Positions 32,602-42,882 of a DNA stretch of 64,000 bases are shown piece after piece (position 1 is the stretch's first letter; each line of letters opens with the position of its first letter). The notes under the pieces were generated by a model, which had not been told where the DNA came from, did no database searches, and saw only the letters and a program-made list of their open reading frames with translations. Origin of the DNA: Fen-671 sp963794745 (GTDB lineage: Bacteria > Actinomycetota > Acidimicrobiia > Acidimicrobiales > Palsa-688); NCBI GenBank assembly GCA_963794745.1, contig CAWCEZ010000009.1, positions 410,013-474,012 of the forward strand, written 5' to 3'. The position numbers and the translations under genes were made by a program.

Positions 32602-34727
32602 ATGAGACTATTTGGTCATCGGACAATAGGGCGCGGGCGCGCGCCTCGCCCATCGAAATTGCTGGCAACCACCTCGGCCCTGACGGGCACGGTGCTTGCC
32701 GCCGGGACGTTGGTCGGTGTCCTCGCCGTTACGGCTGGTCCCGCCTACGCCGACGTCACGACCAGCACGTACACCATCGGCTCCCCGTCGCCCGCGGTGG
32801 CGAGCGCGGTTGCGTCGCCCAGCGGCGCCACAGTTGACGCGGCCACGAACTTCGAGGTCCGCTTCACCGTCAACCCGGCTTTGTCTGGGAGCGGCGCTGA
32901 CTGGGTGACCGTGGTGCCCTCCACAGCCCTCGGTTCCACTCCGTCCAACATCGACCTGGTGGGCAGTTCGTGCATACAATCAGGCACGAACGGCGGTGCG
33001 TACTCTGCCACCGGGCTGACCATCGACCTACAAGGTTCGTGCAGCCTTGGCAGCGGCAGTACGGCCGAAGTCGACTTCAAGGCCAACGCGCCGACCTCCA
33101 CTGGGACCTTCAGCTTCGCGGTGACCACTTCCAAGAACTCGTCAACTGCGACGACCAACACTGTGACGGTCACGACCGCTGGCCCGGTGCTTACGGCGGG
33201 TCAATATGCCTTCGGTGCCAACACGGTCTACACGATCGACAACGCCACCGTGGCAAGCCTCTCGGCCTCGCCTAACAACTTGACCCTTACCGCAGCAGCC
33301 ACAAAAGGCACGGGCAAGATCGCCTTCGTGGGCAGTGGCTCGGGCGCCGGCTACACGGTGACCGCGACCCCCTCTGGTGGCTCGGCTACCTCCGACACCG
33401 TGACAAACGCTTCGGCCAGCGGTGCCACGGTTGTCCTGACACTGGCAACCGCACTGGCAAACGGGGACGCTCTCACGATCACCGCAACCGGGGCTAATCC
33501 TGCCTCCGGCGCGACCAGCGAGGCCGATGATATAGCGGTCCAACCTGGCAACGGTACTGTCGAGACCACCAACTCGATCGCCTTCGGCGGCTCCGTGACC
33601 GCGCTTTCAGTGGCCCCTTCCACCCTCGTGGCGGGAGCGTCGGCTACCTACTCGGTCGGCTTTACCGCCAGCGACGCCGTTGCGGCGGGCGGCTACATAT
33701 ACCTGACCGAGGGGGCTGGCCCACGAACTTTGCCACGGTCACCGGGATCGAGGTCATCGATACCACTCAAAGCTGGCACTTCGTAGCGACGGGGGCCATC
33801 CTTACCAACGGGTCGGTCACGATCCCGCTCAGCAACTCGGTCAAGGCCGGCGATTCCATCAGCCTGCTGATCGTCGGGGTGACCAACCCGACCTCTCCGG
33901 GGACGATCGGTGACTTTGCGGCAACGACTTCAGGCGACCCCGTGACCGCTAATGCGCCCGCTTACACGATCGCAGCAAACGCGAGCGGGGGTGTGCTCGT
34001 CACCGTCAACCCCACTACGACAGGGGCCGTAGCTACCTACACGATCGCCAACGTCCGGGCCTCGGGGGCTCTGACCGGGGGGGCGGGCACCATAAAGCTC
34101 GAGGCCCCGAGCGGGACGGTCTTCCCGAACAACTCCGCCTTTTACAGCATCACTGACTCGACCAACCCGAGCGGCTCAGGAACGGTAAGCGCCGCTGTCA
34201 CCGGTGGAGGCACGAACAATGTGACTTTCACGGTCCCCAACACGATCGCTTCCGGGGACACGATAACCCTGACAGTGGCGGACGTCGTCAACCCCAGCAC
34301 CGCGAGCGCCACAGACTCGATAACGATCGTCGGCAGCGTGACTTCCCCGCCACCGGCAGCCGCTACGACCACGACCACTCGACCGACTACGACGACTACC
34401 ACCAAGCCGCCAGCCAAGAAGACGGTGCCGGTCATCGCCGACCCAACATCTACAGCCGACGTGTCCAAGGCACATCAGGTTCATATAGCGCTGAAGTGCA
34501 CGGTCAAGGCCTGCAAGGGGACGATAACCCTGACCGACGTCTCCACCGTGGTGGGGTCGAAGAAGTACAGCCTCAAAGCTGGCAAAAAGGGCATCGTGGT
34601 AGTGCAGTTGAAGCCCAAGGGCATTGTTTTCCTCGCCGGTGCCAAGCATCACACGATCAAAGTGACTGCGAAAGTCACCGTCACTGGCGGCAAGACGGTC
34701 AAGGAACGCACAAGCCTCGTCGAGTAG
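32602..34727 (+). pseudogene. large secreted surface protein with Thr-rich linker, one frame disruption
   Basis: A protein of about 708 residues after joining two frames at the CCC run 33720-33722 (one C lost). The signal peptide ends near AYA-D. The body is a Ser/Thr/Ala/Gly-rich chain of beta-sandwich repeats (VASAVASPSGATVDAATNFEV and GGSVTALSVAPSTLVAGASATY), followed by a Thr-rich linker and a C-terminal domain of about 100 residues (VHIALKCTVKACKGTITLTDV to the end) with two cysteines. It resembles surface or adhesin proteins without LPXTG. The ATG at 32602 has AGGTGG five bases upstream. The C-terminal domain may attach it to the envelope. Confidence 0.7.
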
Positions 34728-34736
34728 TGGCCGATC

Positions 34737-35660
34737 TCAGCCCATGGTGGCGGTGAACTGCTCAGCCGCCCACTCGAGGTCGTCCAACATCGTGCGCACA
34801 GCCACTTGGTCCGCGATCGCAGCACGGGTCGCGGACCAGACCTGGCGGACCGGTTGTTCGCCCTTTACCCGCCGGACGACGACCCCCGCATGCACCGCCG
34901 CTCCCAGGGCCAGAAGGGGGACGAGCGCCACGCCAAGACCGGCTGCCACGAAGCCCTGCGCGGTGGGGTACTCGTCAGCTTCGAGCCCGTAACGCGGCTT
35001 GAACCCGGCCCGAAGGCAGGCTTCATTGACCACCTGCTGGCAGTAGCCGGGGCAGGAGTTGACGGCGATCCACTGCTCAGAGGCCAGAGCTTCAAGGTCG
35101 ACCACGCGACGCGCGGCCAAAGGGTGCCCGCGGGGCATAACCATTCGGAACGGGTCGGCAAGCAAGTGGCGGCGCCGGAGCCCATCAGAGGGAGCGTGAC
35201 CGGGTGCGAAGGTCTCTACAACGACTGCCACATCGATCGTGCCCGCGTGCAAGCCGGCGATCGCTTCATCGGGCTCGAGCACCGTCAAGTCGATCACTAC
35301 ATCCGGAAGGTGCCCCTGGAACGCAGCTAGCGCCTGTGGCACGAGCGAAGACCCAGCCGTAGGGAACGCACCGACGCGCACACGCCCGCCGCGTCCGGCG
35401 CGCAGCGTTGCCAACGCTTCCTCGGCCTGTTGGACCGACGCCAGGACCAGAGCCGCATGTTCGCAGAGCACTAGCGCCGCGTCGGTGGGCCTAATGCCAC
35501 GACCGGCCCTCTCCAGTAGTACGGTGCCGGTCTCTCGCTCCAAGGCCGTGATGCTCTGGCTGACAGCCGAAGGAGTGTAGTTGAGGTAGGCCGCCGCACC
35601 AGACACCGACCCGCTCTCAACCACGGCCTTTAGGACCCTGAGGCGGCGCACGTCGATCAT
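34737..35660 (-). CDS. LysR-family transcriptional regulator
   Basis: A 307-residue regulator. The N-terminal helix-turn-helix (RVLKAVVESGSVSGAAAYLNY, TPSAVSQSITALERETG) and the effector-binding domain (RVGAFPTAGSSLVPQALAAF to the end) are complete. The target and ligand are unknown; the divergent small gene at 35739 and the SDR gene are candidates. It lies tail to tail with the surface protein gene, nine bases apart. The ATG at 35660 starts MIDVRRLRVL, typical of the family. Confidence 0.92.
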   Translation of the reverse strand: MIDVRRLRVLKAVVESGSVSGAAAYLNYTPSAVSQSITALERETGTVLLERAGRGIRPTDAALVLCEHAALVLASVQQAEEALATLRAGRGGRVRVGAFPTAGSSLVPQALAAFQGHLPDVVIDLTVLEPDEAIAGLHAGTIDVAVVVETFAPGHAPSDGLRRRHLLADPFRMVMPRGHPLAARRVVDLEALASEQWIAVNSCPGYCQQVVNEACLRAGFKPRYGLEADEYPTAQGFVAAGLGVALVPLLALGAAVHAGVVVRRVKGEQPVRQVWSATRAAIADQVAVRTMLDDLEWAAEQFTATMG

Positions 35661-35666
35661 TAGGTA

Positions 35667-35715
35667 GTTAAGCTACACTAAAGCGAGAGTTAAGAACTCG
35701 TCGGTATTACTTAAC
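35667..35715. promoter_or_regulatory. candidate LysR operator region, three GTTAAG/CTTAAC half-sites
   Basis: GTTAAG at 35667-35672 and 35689-35694, and the inverted CTTAAC at 35710-35715, lie between lysR and the divergent small gene. The last two form an inverted pair with 15 bases between them, compatible with autoregulation. Confidence 0.45.
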
Positions 35716-35738
35716 GATCGGCGGGCCAGGATGGAGCC

Positions 35739-36041
35739 ATGGCTTGGTTCCTCGTCCCACTTATAGTCATCCTGCTCTTGATAGTTCCCTACTTCGCCGC
35801 TGACAGCCGCGACGGCGCTGATTGGAAGCCCGCCACTCTGAAGGGGCAGGCGCGAGGCACTCGCCGGACGCTGCCTTTCTCCGGTTCTCCCGGGGCGTTA
35901 GTTGTGCGCAGGGCAGCGTCAACGGCGCGCGCCTCGCTTCGTCCTATGAGGCGAGAAAAAGACCCAAGCGGACAAACACCAGCCAAAAATGTAAAACATC
36001 TTGATATTGGCCTGACGCAAGGCCGGGCGCGGAGCCATTAG
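35739..36041 (+). CDS. small membrane protein candidate
   Basis: A 100-residue frame that begins with a strong membrane helix (MAWFLVPLIVILLLIVPYFAA) followed by a basic, Arg/Ser-rich tail of low regularity. GGATGGAG lies just before the ATG. The N-terminal 30 residues look real; the tail may be read from a frame changed by an indel. It is divergent from lysR and could be its target. No family is known. Confidence 0.4.
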   Translation: MAWFLVPLIVILLLIVPYFAADSRDGADWKPATLKGQARGTRRTLPFSGSPGALVVRRAASTARASLRPMRREKDPSGQTPAKNVKHLDIGLTQGRARSH

Positions 36042-36052
36042 GTGCGCTTCGG

Positions 36053-36883
36053 CTAGTCGAAATCCGCTCCGCGCGCTACGTCGTCCCACACCGCCCACTC
36101 CGCCAGGCGCCGGCGGTATACCTCGGGCGCCACATCGGCGGCTCGTCGGCCCAGCAGCAGCCGCAGTGGTGGGTGCGCGCTGTTGAGGACCGTCAGCACC
36201 GCTTGTGCTGCCCGAGCAGGGTCACCCGGTTGGGTGAAGGCGTTTTCGCCGGACAGCATGCTTCGCCGCTCGGCAAGGACGTCGTCGTAGGCAGCCATCG
36301 GCTCCGCCCGGTCCATACTGGTCCCGTTCCAGTCAGAGCGGAACGGGCCCGGTTCCAGGATCGTCACTTTGATCCCAAAGCCTTCGACTTCTTGGGAAAG
36401 CGAATCACTTATTGTTTCGACCGCCGATTTTGAAGCATTGTAGGCCCCCAAATTTGAGGGCGCATTTACTACGGCCAGGCTCGAGAGCTGGAATATATGA
36501 CCGCTTCTTTGCGCGCGCATGTACGGAAGGACAGCCTGGGTGCACCAGAGAAGCCCGAAAACGTTGACCTCGAACTGTTGGCGTACCCGCCGCTCATCGA
36601 GCTCCTCCACTGCGCCGGCCAGTCCATAACCGGCATTGTTCACGAGAACGTCTATTCTCCCAAAGTGCTCGACGCCGGCTGCGACAGCCTCGTTCACCGC
36701 AGCCCGGTCGCTAACGTCAAGTACCAGCGGGAGAACGGCACTGCCATGGGCCGAGACCAGGCCGTCGAGCGCGTCGCGCGTCCGAGCCGTCACGATGACC
36801 GAGTCGCCGGCACCGACCGCCGCTTCGGTGAAGGCCTGCCCGAGACCCCGTCCGGCACCAGTTACAAGCCATACGCGCGTCAT
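36053..36883 (-). CDS. short-chain dehydrogenase/reductase
   Basis: A 276-residue classical SDR. TGAGRGLGQAF binds the cofactor, DVLVNNAGYG is the NNAG motif, SSLAVV plus YNASKSAVE supply the Ser-Tyr-Lys catalytic triad, and LEPGPFRSDW follows. The ARTRD after the second strand suggests NADP(H). The substrate is unknown. It converges with the small gene at 35739 (11 bases) and diverges from the secreted beta-helix protein gene. Confidence 0.92.
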   Translation of the reverse strand: MTRVWLVTGAGRGLGQAFTEAAVGAGDSVIVTARTRDALDGLVSAHGSAVLPLVLDVSDRAAVNEAVAAGVEHFGRIDVLVNNAGYGLAGAVEELDERRVRQQFEVNVFGLLWCTQAVLPYMRAQRSGHIFQLSSLAVVNAPSNLGAYNASKSAVETISDSLSQEVEGFGIKVTILEPGPFRSDWNGTSMDRAEPMAAYDDVLAERRSMLSGENAFTQPGDPARAAQAVLTVLNSAHPPLRLLLGRRAADVAPEVYRRRLAEWAVWDDVARGADFD

Positions 36884-37062
36884 TCCTGGGCCCGCCTCTG
36901 CACCTATGGATCATCGCCCCGGCGAGGCGACGCTGTCAAGGCCGCCCCTTTCAAACGGGCGAGCGTTTTACCCGGCGAAGCTGGACCTAGAAGTTCGAGC
37001 ACAAACCGGCTGCTAGGCTGGAAGAAGTTGGTTTTGTCGTTTTCCCTCCGAAAGGCCCATCA

Positions 37063-38692
37063 ATGAACCGCGTCCGCTTTCGCCTGGTCACAATTGTCGT
37101 AGGCTGCGCGACGACAACAATCGCTCTCCCAGCGGTACCGGCGACCGCTACGAACCTCGGCAATATCGTGGCCACGCCATCGTGCAACGACAGTTGGAGG
37201 AGCGCCGTCAGCGGGGCCTGGAGCGTGCCGGGCGACTGGACAGCTGGCGTACCGGCCACGAACAGCGACGTCTGCATCACGGTCCCCGGCACCTACACCG
37301 TAACCCTGGCTCCTTGGAGCATAGGTACGGCAGATCCCAATCACAATGGCGCCGCCGTCAATTCGCTAACTCTTGGTGTAAAAGGCGGGACCGGTACGCA
37401 AACCTTGGATATTGTCGGGCAGGGCAGCCAGTCGGACAGCAACGAGCAACTCAATACGATCTTCTTAAATGTCGCCGCCCCGAGCGTTATCACTGCTCAT
37501 GGCCGCCTCGTCCTTGATTCGACAGACGGTGGTACAACGCTAAAGGGGAACCCGTCGGGCGGTTACGCGGCCGTCGTCGGGGCAACAATCCTCAACTATG
37601 GGCGCATCAATACCGAGGTCCAGGACCCTCACAACAAGACCGCGAACTTTACACAGATCGAGGCCCCCCTCGTCAACGAGAAACGAGCCAGCATCCACGA
37701 CAGCTCGGGGCAGTTGCAGGCTACGGCGATCACAAACGACGGGACTTTCACGGTGGCGCCAAGGGCCTCGTTGAGCATCGTTTCGCTCCAGGGCTCCTAT
37801 GGGAGCCCTGCAAGCTTTACCAACAACGGGCAGCTGACAAACGCCGGGACAGTCACCGCCTACCAGGGGGCAGGCCCTACGACCTGGGCCAGGCGGGTGG
37901 CCCGATCAGGGGCCACGAGATACTTCTCGGGACTGGCACGACGCTCATAGATAAGTCAGGATCCGGGCACTTCTTCATAAGCGCTATCGGGGCCCAGTTG
38001 CGGGGCAAGGTCCCGCTCGGCCAGACGATCACGGTGGTGGGGGAGGCCTACAACTCCAATGGGGACAACTACAACGGCACCACACTTGGGCTGGGCAACA
38101 CCACCGTCGTCAACGACGGCACGCTCGTGCTCGATGCCCAAGGCTCAGGCAACAAAAGCGGTGGCCCAGCGGTCGTTGCGAGTGGCACCATCCGCAATAA
38201 TGGGACCATCGTGGCTGAGGTCAAAGACCGGACCTGGACAGTCCAGCTCCAAACCGGCCTCGTCAATGAGCACAAGGGTAAATTGCTGCTGTCCGGTGGC
38301 GAACTCGCGGATAACGGTGGAACGGTGACAAACGACGGGACGGTCGCATTGGGACTGGGGACGACGTTCCTTCTGCAAGAAGCCGCAGCATTTACCAACA
38401 ACAGCGACGGCGCGATCGTGCCGGATATCGCCAATGCCAAAAGCCTTGGACAATTCGTCCTCGCCGGCCCCTGCTGTGCGGGGCCGGCAAGTTCATCGCC
38501 GGCGGCAGCCTGCTCCCCGAGGTAGTCGGTGGGCACGTGCCCGCGGCCCACGCCGATTTCCAATTGGTCTTGCTATCGGGCGGCGCGTTCAGCGGTACTT
38601 TCGCTCACGTGGGCAACGGTTTCGCAGCCGACTATGCCCACGAGTCGGCGAGCCCTGCTTTCGTAGGCGTCATCTATCGCCACACGTCTTAG
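37063..38692 (+). pseudogene. secreted beta-helix-like repeat protein, two frame disruptions
   Basis: A protein of about 542 residues over three frames. The N-terminal part has a signal peptide (VGCATTTIALPAVPATA) and a SWRSAVSGAWSVPGDWTAGVPA segment typical of the capping region of secreted beta-helix proteins. Repeated TNDGTFTVAP, VVNDGTLVLDA and NNGTIVAEV rungs follow. The frame moves by -1 at CCC 37875-37877 and again at GGGG 38480-38483; a C-terminal domain (KFIAGGSLLPEVVGG to VGVIYRHTS) ends at 38692. Each break equals one lost G or C. The function is probably surface attachment or matrix; there is no anchor motif. Confidence 0.7.
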
Positions 38693-38774
38693 GGCGCCTG
38701 CGGATTGGCTACGAGCCGCTCGTTGACGCATGCGAGTACGGTCCCCCCTCCAGCGCCGTCGAGGGGATGATTAG

Positions 38775-40421
38775 TTGCGACGGTTCTTCAGGGTCGTCAG
38801 GGCCCTCGTTAGTCACGGCGCGGTGGTCAGGGTCGTGGCGGCCGGCGGCCTGTTCGTGGTGGCGGAGTACGCCGTATGGATCGGGATGCTGGTTTACGCG
38901 TTCCACCATGGCGGGGCGACAGCATCGGGCCTCGTGGCAATGGCCCAATTGGTCCCCGGCATCCTGATAGCTCCACTGCTCGCAACCGTCGCCGACCGGC
39001 GCTCCCCCACGCTGCTGCTGTTCGTGGGGTACGTGGCCCAAGTGCTGGCGATGGCAGGGGTGGCCGTCGCCCTCTTCACGAAGGCCCCTCCGATCGTGGC
39101 ATACGCCTTCGGTGTCGTGACAAGCACCGCCACGTGCACCACCCGGCCGGCGCAGTCTGCCGTCCTGCCCTCGGTGGCCCGGGTCGCCCAGGAACTGACC
39201 GCCGCCAATGTGGTCGCTGGTTGGGCTGAAGACTTCGGGATCATACTTTCCGCGTCCATAGCCGCCATATTCTTGAGGATCGGTCGGATCGACCTGCTGT
39301 TCGCTGCGAGCGCCGCGCTCGTGACTGTCGCTGCCATCCTCGTGGCCCCCCTGCGGGTGACCGGGATTGCGCTTGTAGATGTGGATGATGGTCAGCCGGG
39401 GGGAAATTCTCTCCTCGAGGGGCTGTTCGTGGCCGCCAGGGACGACCGTGCCCGCTTGCTAACCGGTCTACTAAGTGCACAGTATGTTGTCGTCGGCGCA
39501 CTCGACGTGCTGTTCGTGGTGCTGGCCGTCGGCGTGCTCCACCAAGGCCAGGCGTGGGTCGGTTACCTAAACGCGGCCTACGGTGCCGGAGCCGTGGCCG
39601 GAGGTGTCGTCACGGCCCGTCTGCTGGGCTGGAGGCTCAGCAAAGCGATCAGGGTTTCCGTTGTTGCCCTTGGGGCCGCCCTCGCACTCACTGGTTTTTT
39701 CCACGTGGCTGTGATAGTTGTCCTGCTAATCGTGGTGGTCGGTGCCGGCCGGTCTGTCCTGTTTGTGGCGGCCAGCACGCTGCTGCAGCGGGTCGTGCCT
39801 GCCCAGGTGGTCGGACGCGTCTTTGGGGTAGTGGAGGGGCTCTCGAATGCCGGGCTTGCGGTTGGGTCACTTCTGCCAGCACTTCTCATCTCCGTAGGCG
39901 GGGACCGCCTGGCTCTAGTCGCAGTGGGTGGCTTATTGCCCGTGGTGGCCGCACTAGGTGCGAGGGCGTCCCACGGCCTCGACAAGGGTAGGACCGTACC
40001 CGTCGTCGAAGTCGCCCTGTTGCGCTCCCTGCCACACTTCGCAGACCTTCCTGCGCCAGCGCTGGAGACGTTGGCCGGGGAACTTGCAATCGTCCGGGCG
40101 CTCCCCGGAGAGGTGGTCATAAGACAGGGGGAAGTGGGGGACCGATTTTACGCCATCGCCGATGGGGAAGTCGCGGTTTCTGTCGACGGTCACCTCGTAA
40201 CGACGTTGGGGCGTGGGGAGGGTTTCGGGGAGGTCGCACTCCTTCGTAGTTCACCTCGAAACGCGACAGTGACCGCTATCGGTCCGGTCACTCTTTTCGC
40301 CTTGGGTGCCACCAGCTTCTTGACAGTGGTGGGTGGGCACGCTCCGACCCGTAATAGGACGGAGGATATAGCGGCCCACAGGGACCATGGCAAGCCCAGA
40401 ACTAAGGACGCCGAGACCTAA
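38775..40421 (+). CDS. MFS transporter fused to a cyclic-nucleotide-binding domain
   Basis: A 548-residue protein. Residues 1-400 are a major facilitator with about 11-12 helices (VADRRSPTLLLFVGYVAQVL with the MFS loop). Residues 415-520 are a cNMP-binding/Crp-like domain: LPHFADLPAPALETLAGEL, VIRQGEVGDRFYAIADGEVAVS, FGEVALLRSSPRNATVTA with the phosphate-binding cassette (GEVALL-x4-RNATV). Nucleotide binding would gate or localise transport; the substrate is unknown. TTG at 38775 is used because GAGGGG lies eight bases before it. It lies 82 bases after the beta-helix gene. Confidence 0.85.
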   Translation: MRRFFRVVRALVSHGAVVRVVAAGGLFVVAEYAVWIGMLVYAFHHGGATASGLVAMAQLVPGILIAPLLATVADRRSPTLLLFVGYVAQVLAMAGVAVALFTKAPPIVAYAFGVVTSTATCTTRPAQSAVLPSVARVAQELTAANVVAGWAEDFGIILSASIAAIFLRIGRIDLLFAASAALVTVAAILVAPLRVTGIALVDVDDGQPGGNSLLEGLFVAARDDRARLLTGLLSAQYVVVGALDVLFVVLAVGVLHQGQAWVGYLNAAYGAGAVAGGVVTARLLGWRLSKAIRVSVVALGAALALTGFFHVAVIVVLLIVVVGAGRSVLFVAASTLLQRVVPAQVVGRVFGVVEGLSNAGLAVGSLLPALLISVGGDRLALVAVGGLLPVVAALGARASHGLDKGRTVPVVEVALLRSLPHFADLPAPALETLAGELAIVRALPGEVVIRQGEVGDRFYAIADGEVAVSVDGHLVTTLGRGEGFGEVALLRSSPRNATVTAIGPVTLFALGATSFLTVVGGHAPTRNRTEDIAAHRDHGKPRTKDAET

Positions 40422-40474
40422 ATGCTCCCGGTGCGCGTTTTTCCATGATCACCAAGCAGAGCCGTTCGGTCGGT

Positions 40475-40480
40475 TACCTT
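40475..40480 (+). promoter_or_regulatory. -10-like TACCTT before leaderless secreted protein gene
   Basis: TACCTT is followed by six bases and the ATG at 40487. Confidence 0.4.
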
Positions 40481-40486
40481 CGAGAC

Positions 40487-41185
40487 ATGTCACCAATATC
40501 GGCACCTTCCGCCCAAATCTCACATACCCCACGGGCCCGGCTCCCCCGGCACTCGGCGAGATCCCTGTTCGCCCTGGCCGCAGCCAGTAGCTGCGTCGCC
40601 CTCTCCGGAGCTACCACAGCGGCCGCGTCCACCGTCCACTCCAGCGCGGTCACTGCATCCGCGGACTGCAGCAAGGTGGGCTCCGCCGCGGTCTCGAGCA
40701 TCGTTGGCTACACCGTGCCGGCGCCGACCGCGGCCAGTGATAGTTATGAAGTCGACAAAGCACTGAGCATCTCTGCCACCGCGACGGACTGTAGCTACGA
40801 CACCTTGCCGACCGCCGCCGACCCCTATGGCGCGAAGGTTGTCTCTCTCAGTTACGAGGTCTTCAACAAGCCCGTGACGGAGTCGATCCTCAAACAAGCC
40901 GAAGCTGCCGCGGAGGCGAAAGAGTCGGCTGCCGAAAAGGCGACCCATTTCAAGGCGACGTACTCGTCGTACTCGGGGCTCGGGGTTACCGCGATCTACT
41001 TTAAGATCACCTCACAACTCAACTTCCCCAAGGGTGTGCCATTGCCCAAGGGCATGAGCACAACATTCGATTTGCAGGGTATTGCAACGATCAACGGGAA
41101 GATCAGCTTCGGGGCGGCGGTCAACAACACCACCCTCTCCCAGTCGAGGCTCGCCTCGTTGGTCCGTTTGGCCATGAAAATTTAG
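40487..41185 (+). CDS. secreted protein, unknown function
   Basis: A 232-residue exported protein when started at ATG 40487. After an N-terminal basic region the signal helix SLFALAAASSCVALSGATTAA is cleaved near ASA. The mature part has two cysteines (ADCSKVG and ATDCSYDT), a helix-rich Ala/Glu/Lys segment (ILKQAEAAAEAKESAAEKA) and a beta C-terminal part. The Cys pair pattern recalls DUF3558-type lipoproteins, but no lipobox is seen. I choose the inner ATG because of the TACCTT-N6-ATG geometry; a longer start at 40445 exists. Confidence 0.65.
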   Translation: MSPISAPSAQISHTPRARLPRHSARSLFALAAASSCVALSGATTAAASTVHSSAVTASADCSKVGSAAVSSIVGYTVPAPTAASDSYEVDKALSISATATDCSYDTLPTAADPYGAKVVSLSYEVFNKPVTESILKQAEAAAEAKESAAEKATHFKATYSSYSGLGVTAIYFKITSQLNFPKGVPLPKGMSTTFDLQGIATINGKISFGAAVNNTTLSQSRLASLVRLAMKI

Positions 41186-41321
41186 AGCTAAATCCCCTGT
41201 TGCGATCGTGTCGTTGGGACTGCTGGTCTTTTGGACCGGGGGAGAGCTGTACGACCCCGACGGCTTTATGAGCGCTCGGAGGAGTTGACCCGCGGAGCCC
41301 GGTGAGCAATTCTGTAAGGCG

Positions 41322-42389
41322 ATGGGATCCTCAATGCTTTACCGACAGTTGGGCGCGTCAGGACTTAGGGTGTCCTGTTTCGCCCTCGGGACCGCCTCCT
41401 TCGACGTCAGCAATGCGAACGCAAAGTCCGGCGTAGTTGACGTAGCCGCCGCTCAACGCCAAGTCGACATGGCGCTCGACGCCGGGGTCAACTTCATCGA
41501 TACGGCTGACGCTTATCGCTCGGGTGGCTCCGAGACAGTGCTCAGCCAGGTATTGCAAGGACGTCGCGACCGGGTGGTGTTAGCAACCAAGGCTCGGTTC
41601 CCTACAGGCAACGGCCCCAACGACGCAGGCTCGTCGCGCTACCACCTGGTCCAGGCCTGTGAGGCCAGCTTGCGGCGGCTCCGGACCGAGCACATCGACC
41701 TCTACCAGCTCCATGAATGGGACGGTCAAACGCCGCTGGAGGAGACGCTTTCGGCTCTTGACCTCCTTATCAGCAGCGGAAAAGTGCGCTACGTCGGTTG
41801 CTCGAACTTTGCCGGATGGCAAGTCATGAAAGCCTTGGGGGTGGCCGCAAGAGACGGTCGCCCCCGCTTCGTGAGCAACCAGGTGTACCTCTCGCTGCTC
41901 GAACGCTCGGCCGAGTACGACATTGTCCCAACGGCCCTCGACCAGGGCCTCGGCCTGTTGATTTGGAGCCCCCTTGCGGGCGGGTTACTGTCAGGTAAAT
42001 TCCGGCGTGGCCATCCCGAGCCCGAGGGCAGCCGTCACTCCGGGGGGTGGCACGAGCCCCCGCTCGATGACCGTGAGCGGCTCTACGACACCGTAGAGCT
42101 ACTGGTCGAGATCGCTGCGGGACATGGCGTCAGCCCCGCCAGCGTCGCCTTGGCGTGGCTCGTCACCCGGCCTGCGGTGACGAGCGTGATAGTGGCGGCA
42201 CGGACGGAAGGCCAACTTGCTGACAACCTGGCAGCAGCCTCACTGGAGCTGTCCGAGGACGAACAAGATCGTCTCGAGCGCGCAACGCGACCGCCGCTCA
42301 TCTACCCGTACTGGCACCAATCCTGGTACGCGAAGGACCGCCTGGGCGAGGCCGACTTATCGCTTATAGGGCCCTACCTGGACGACTAG
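41322..42389 (+). CDS. aldo/keto reductase (YajO / potassium-channel beta subunit-like)
   Basis: A 355-residue AKR of the AKR11/12-like group. MLYRQLGASGLRVSCFALGTASF opens the barrel and FIDTADAYRSGGSETVL contains Asp/Tyr. VLATKARF gives the Lys, YQLHEWD the His and VIVAARTEGQLADN the cofactor grip. The substrate is unknown. The first ATG (41322) is preceded by TTCTGT at six bases and by AAGGCG directly, so both leaderless and led starts are possible; the second ATG at 41334 is the usual family start. Confidence 0.9.
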   Translation: MGSSMLYRQLGASGLRVSCFALGTASFDVSNANAKSGVVDVAAAQRQVDMALDAGVNFIDTADAYRSGGSETVLSQVLQGRRDRVVLATKARFPTGNGPNDAGSSRYHLVQACEASLRRLRTEHIDLYQLHEWDGQTPLEETLSALDLLISSGKVRYVGCSNFAGWQVMKALGVAARDGRPRFVSNQVYLSLLERSAEYDIVPTALDQGLGLLIWSPLAGGLLSGKFRRGHPEPEGSRHSGGWHEPPLDDRERLYDTVELLVEIAAGHGVSPASVALAWLVTRPAVTSVIVAARTEGQLADNLAAASLELSEDEQDRLERATRPPLIYPYWHQSWYAKDRLGEADLSLIGPYLDD

Positions 42390-42407
42390 CGCTGTCGGCG
42401 CGGGACC

Positions 42408-42713
42408 TTATTTGCCGACGCGGTGCAACTTGCCTGGCAGGAAGATGAGCCAGCGCACTTTATAGCGCAGTGGCACGACCGCGCCGGGATCGACGGTCAC
42501 GTCGAGCGTTGCACGCTGGACGGGGAGGATCCAGTAGAACTTCCAGGAAACCGAGATCCGATGGTTGCCGGGGGCGACCGGCAGGTTCTGGTCACCCCAT
42601 GTCCCCTTCGTTTGTACCCCGTCAACCTCAACAATCAGCGGTTGGATCGTAACCAGGATCCACCAGATCGCCTGCTTTGCGTTGAGGCTTATAGCGGTCG
42701 ATTGTGCGGACAT
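42408..42713 (-). CDS. small conserved hypothetical protein
   Basis: A 101-residue protein: ISLNAKQAIWWILVTIQPLIVEVDGVQ, then PVAPGNHRISVSWKFYWILPV and a final LIFLPGKLHRVGK. The hydrophobic strands and one possible membrane segment (KQAIWWILVTIQPLIVEV) suggest a small beta-sandwich protein at the membrane. It recurs in actinobacteria without known function, to my recollection, which is a weak recognition. A leader hairpin overlapping the ribosome site precedes the ATG at 42713. It converges with the AKR gene across 18 bases. Confidence 0.6.
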   Translation of the reverse strand: MSAQSTAISLNAKQAIWWILVTIQPLIVEVDGVQTKGTWGDQNLPVAPGNHRISVSWKFYWILPVQRATLDVTVDPGAVVPLRYKVRWLIFLPGKLHRVGK

Positions 42714-42718
42714 AAGTC

Positions 42719-42759
42719 CCTCGTTTCATCGCACTTCCTGCACCCGCGGTGCAAACGAG
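42719..42759 (-). promoter_or_regulatory. structured leader of the small gene: nested hairpin near the ribosome site
   Basis: In the minus-strand transcript CTCGTTT (5') can pair with AAACGAG (3'), enclosing the hairpin GCACC-GCG-GGTGC. The 3' arm ends in GAG, which is part of the GAGGGA six bases before the ATG, so folding would hide the ribosome site. This may be a cis-regulatory RNA. Confidence 0.4.
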
Positions 42760-42882
42760 TGTCTAGCAGAGCCCATTCGACGGCGGGTTGGATCTTCTTG
42801 TAACGCGGGAGGGAGCTGGTTGCGCAAAAAGAACCGCGCCGCCCAAATAAAGAACCGTGCCGGCGACGGGTAGCACCAGAGA

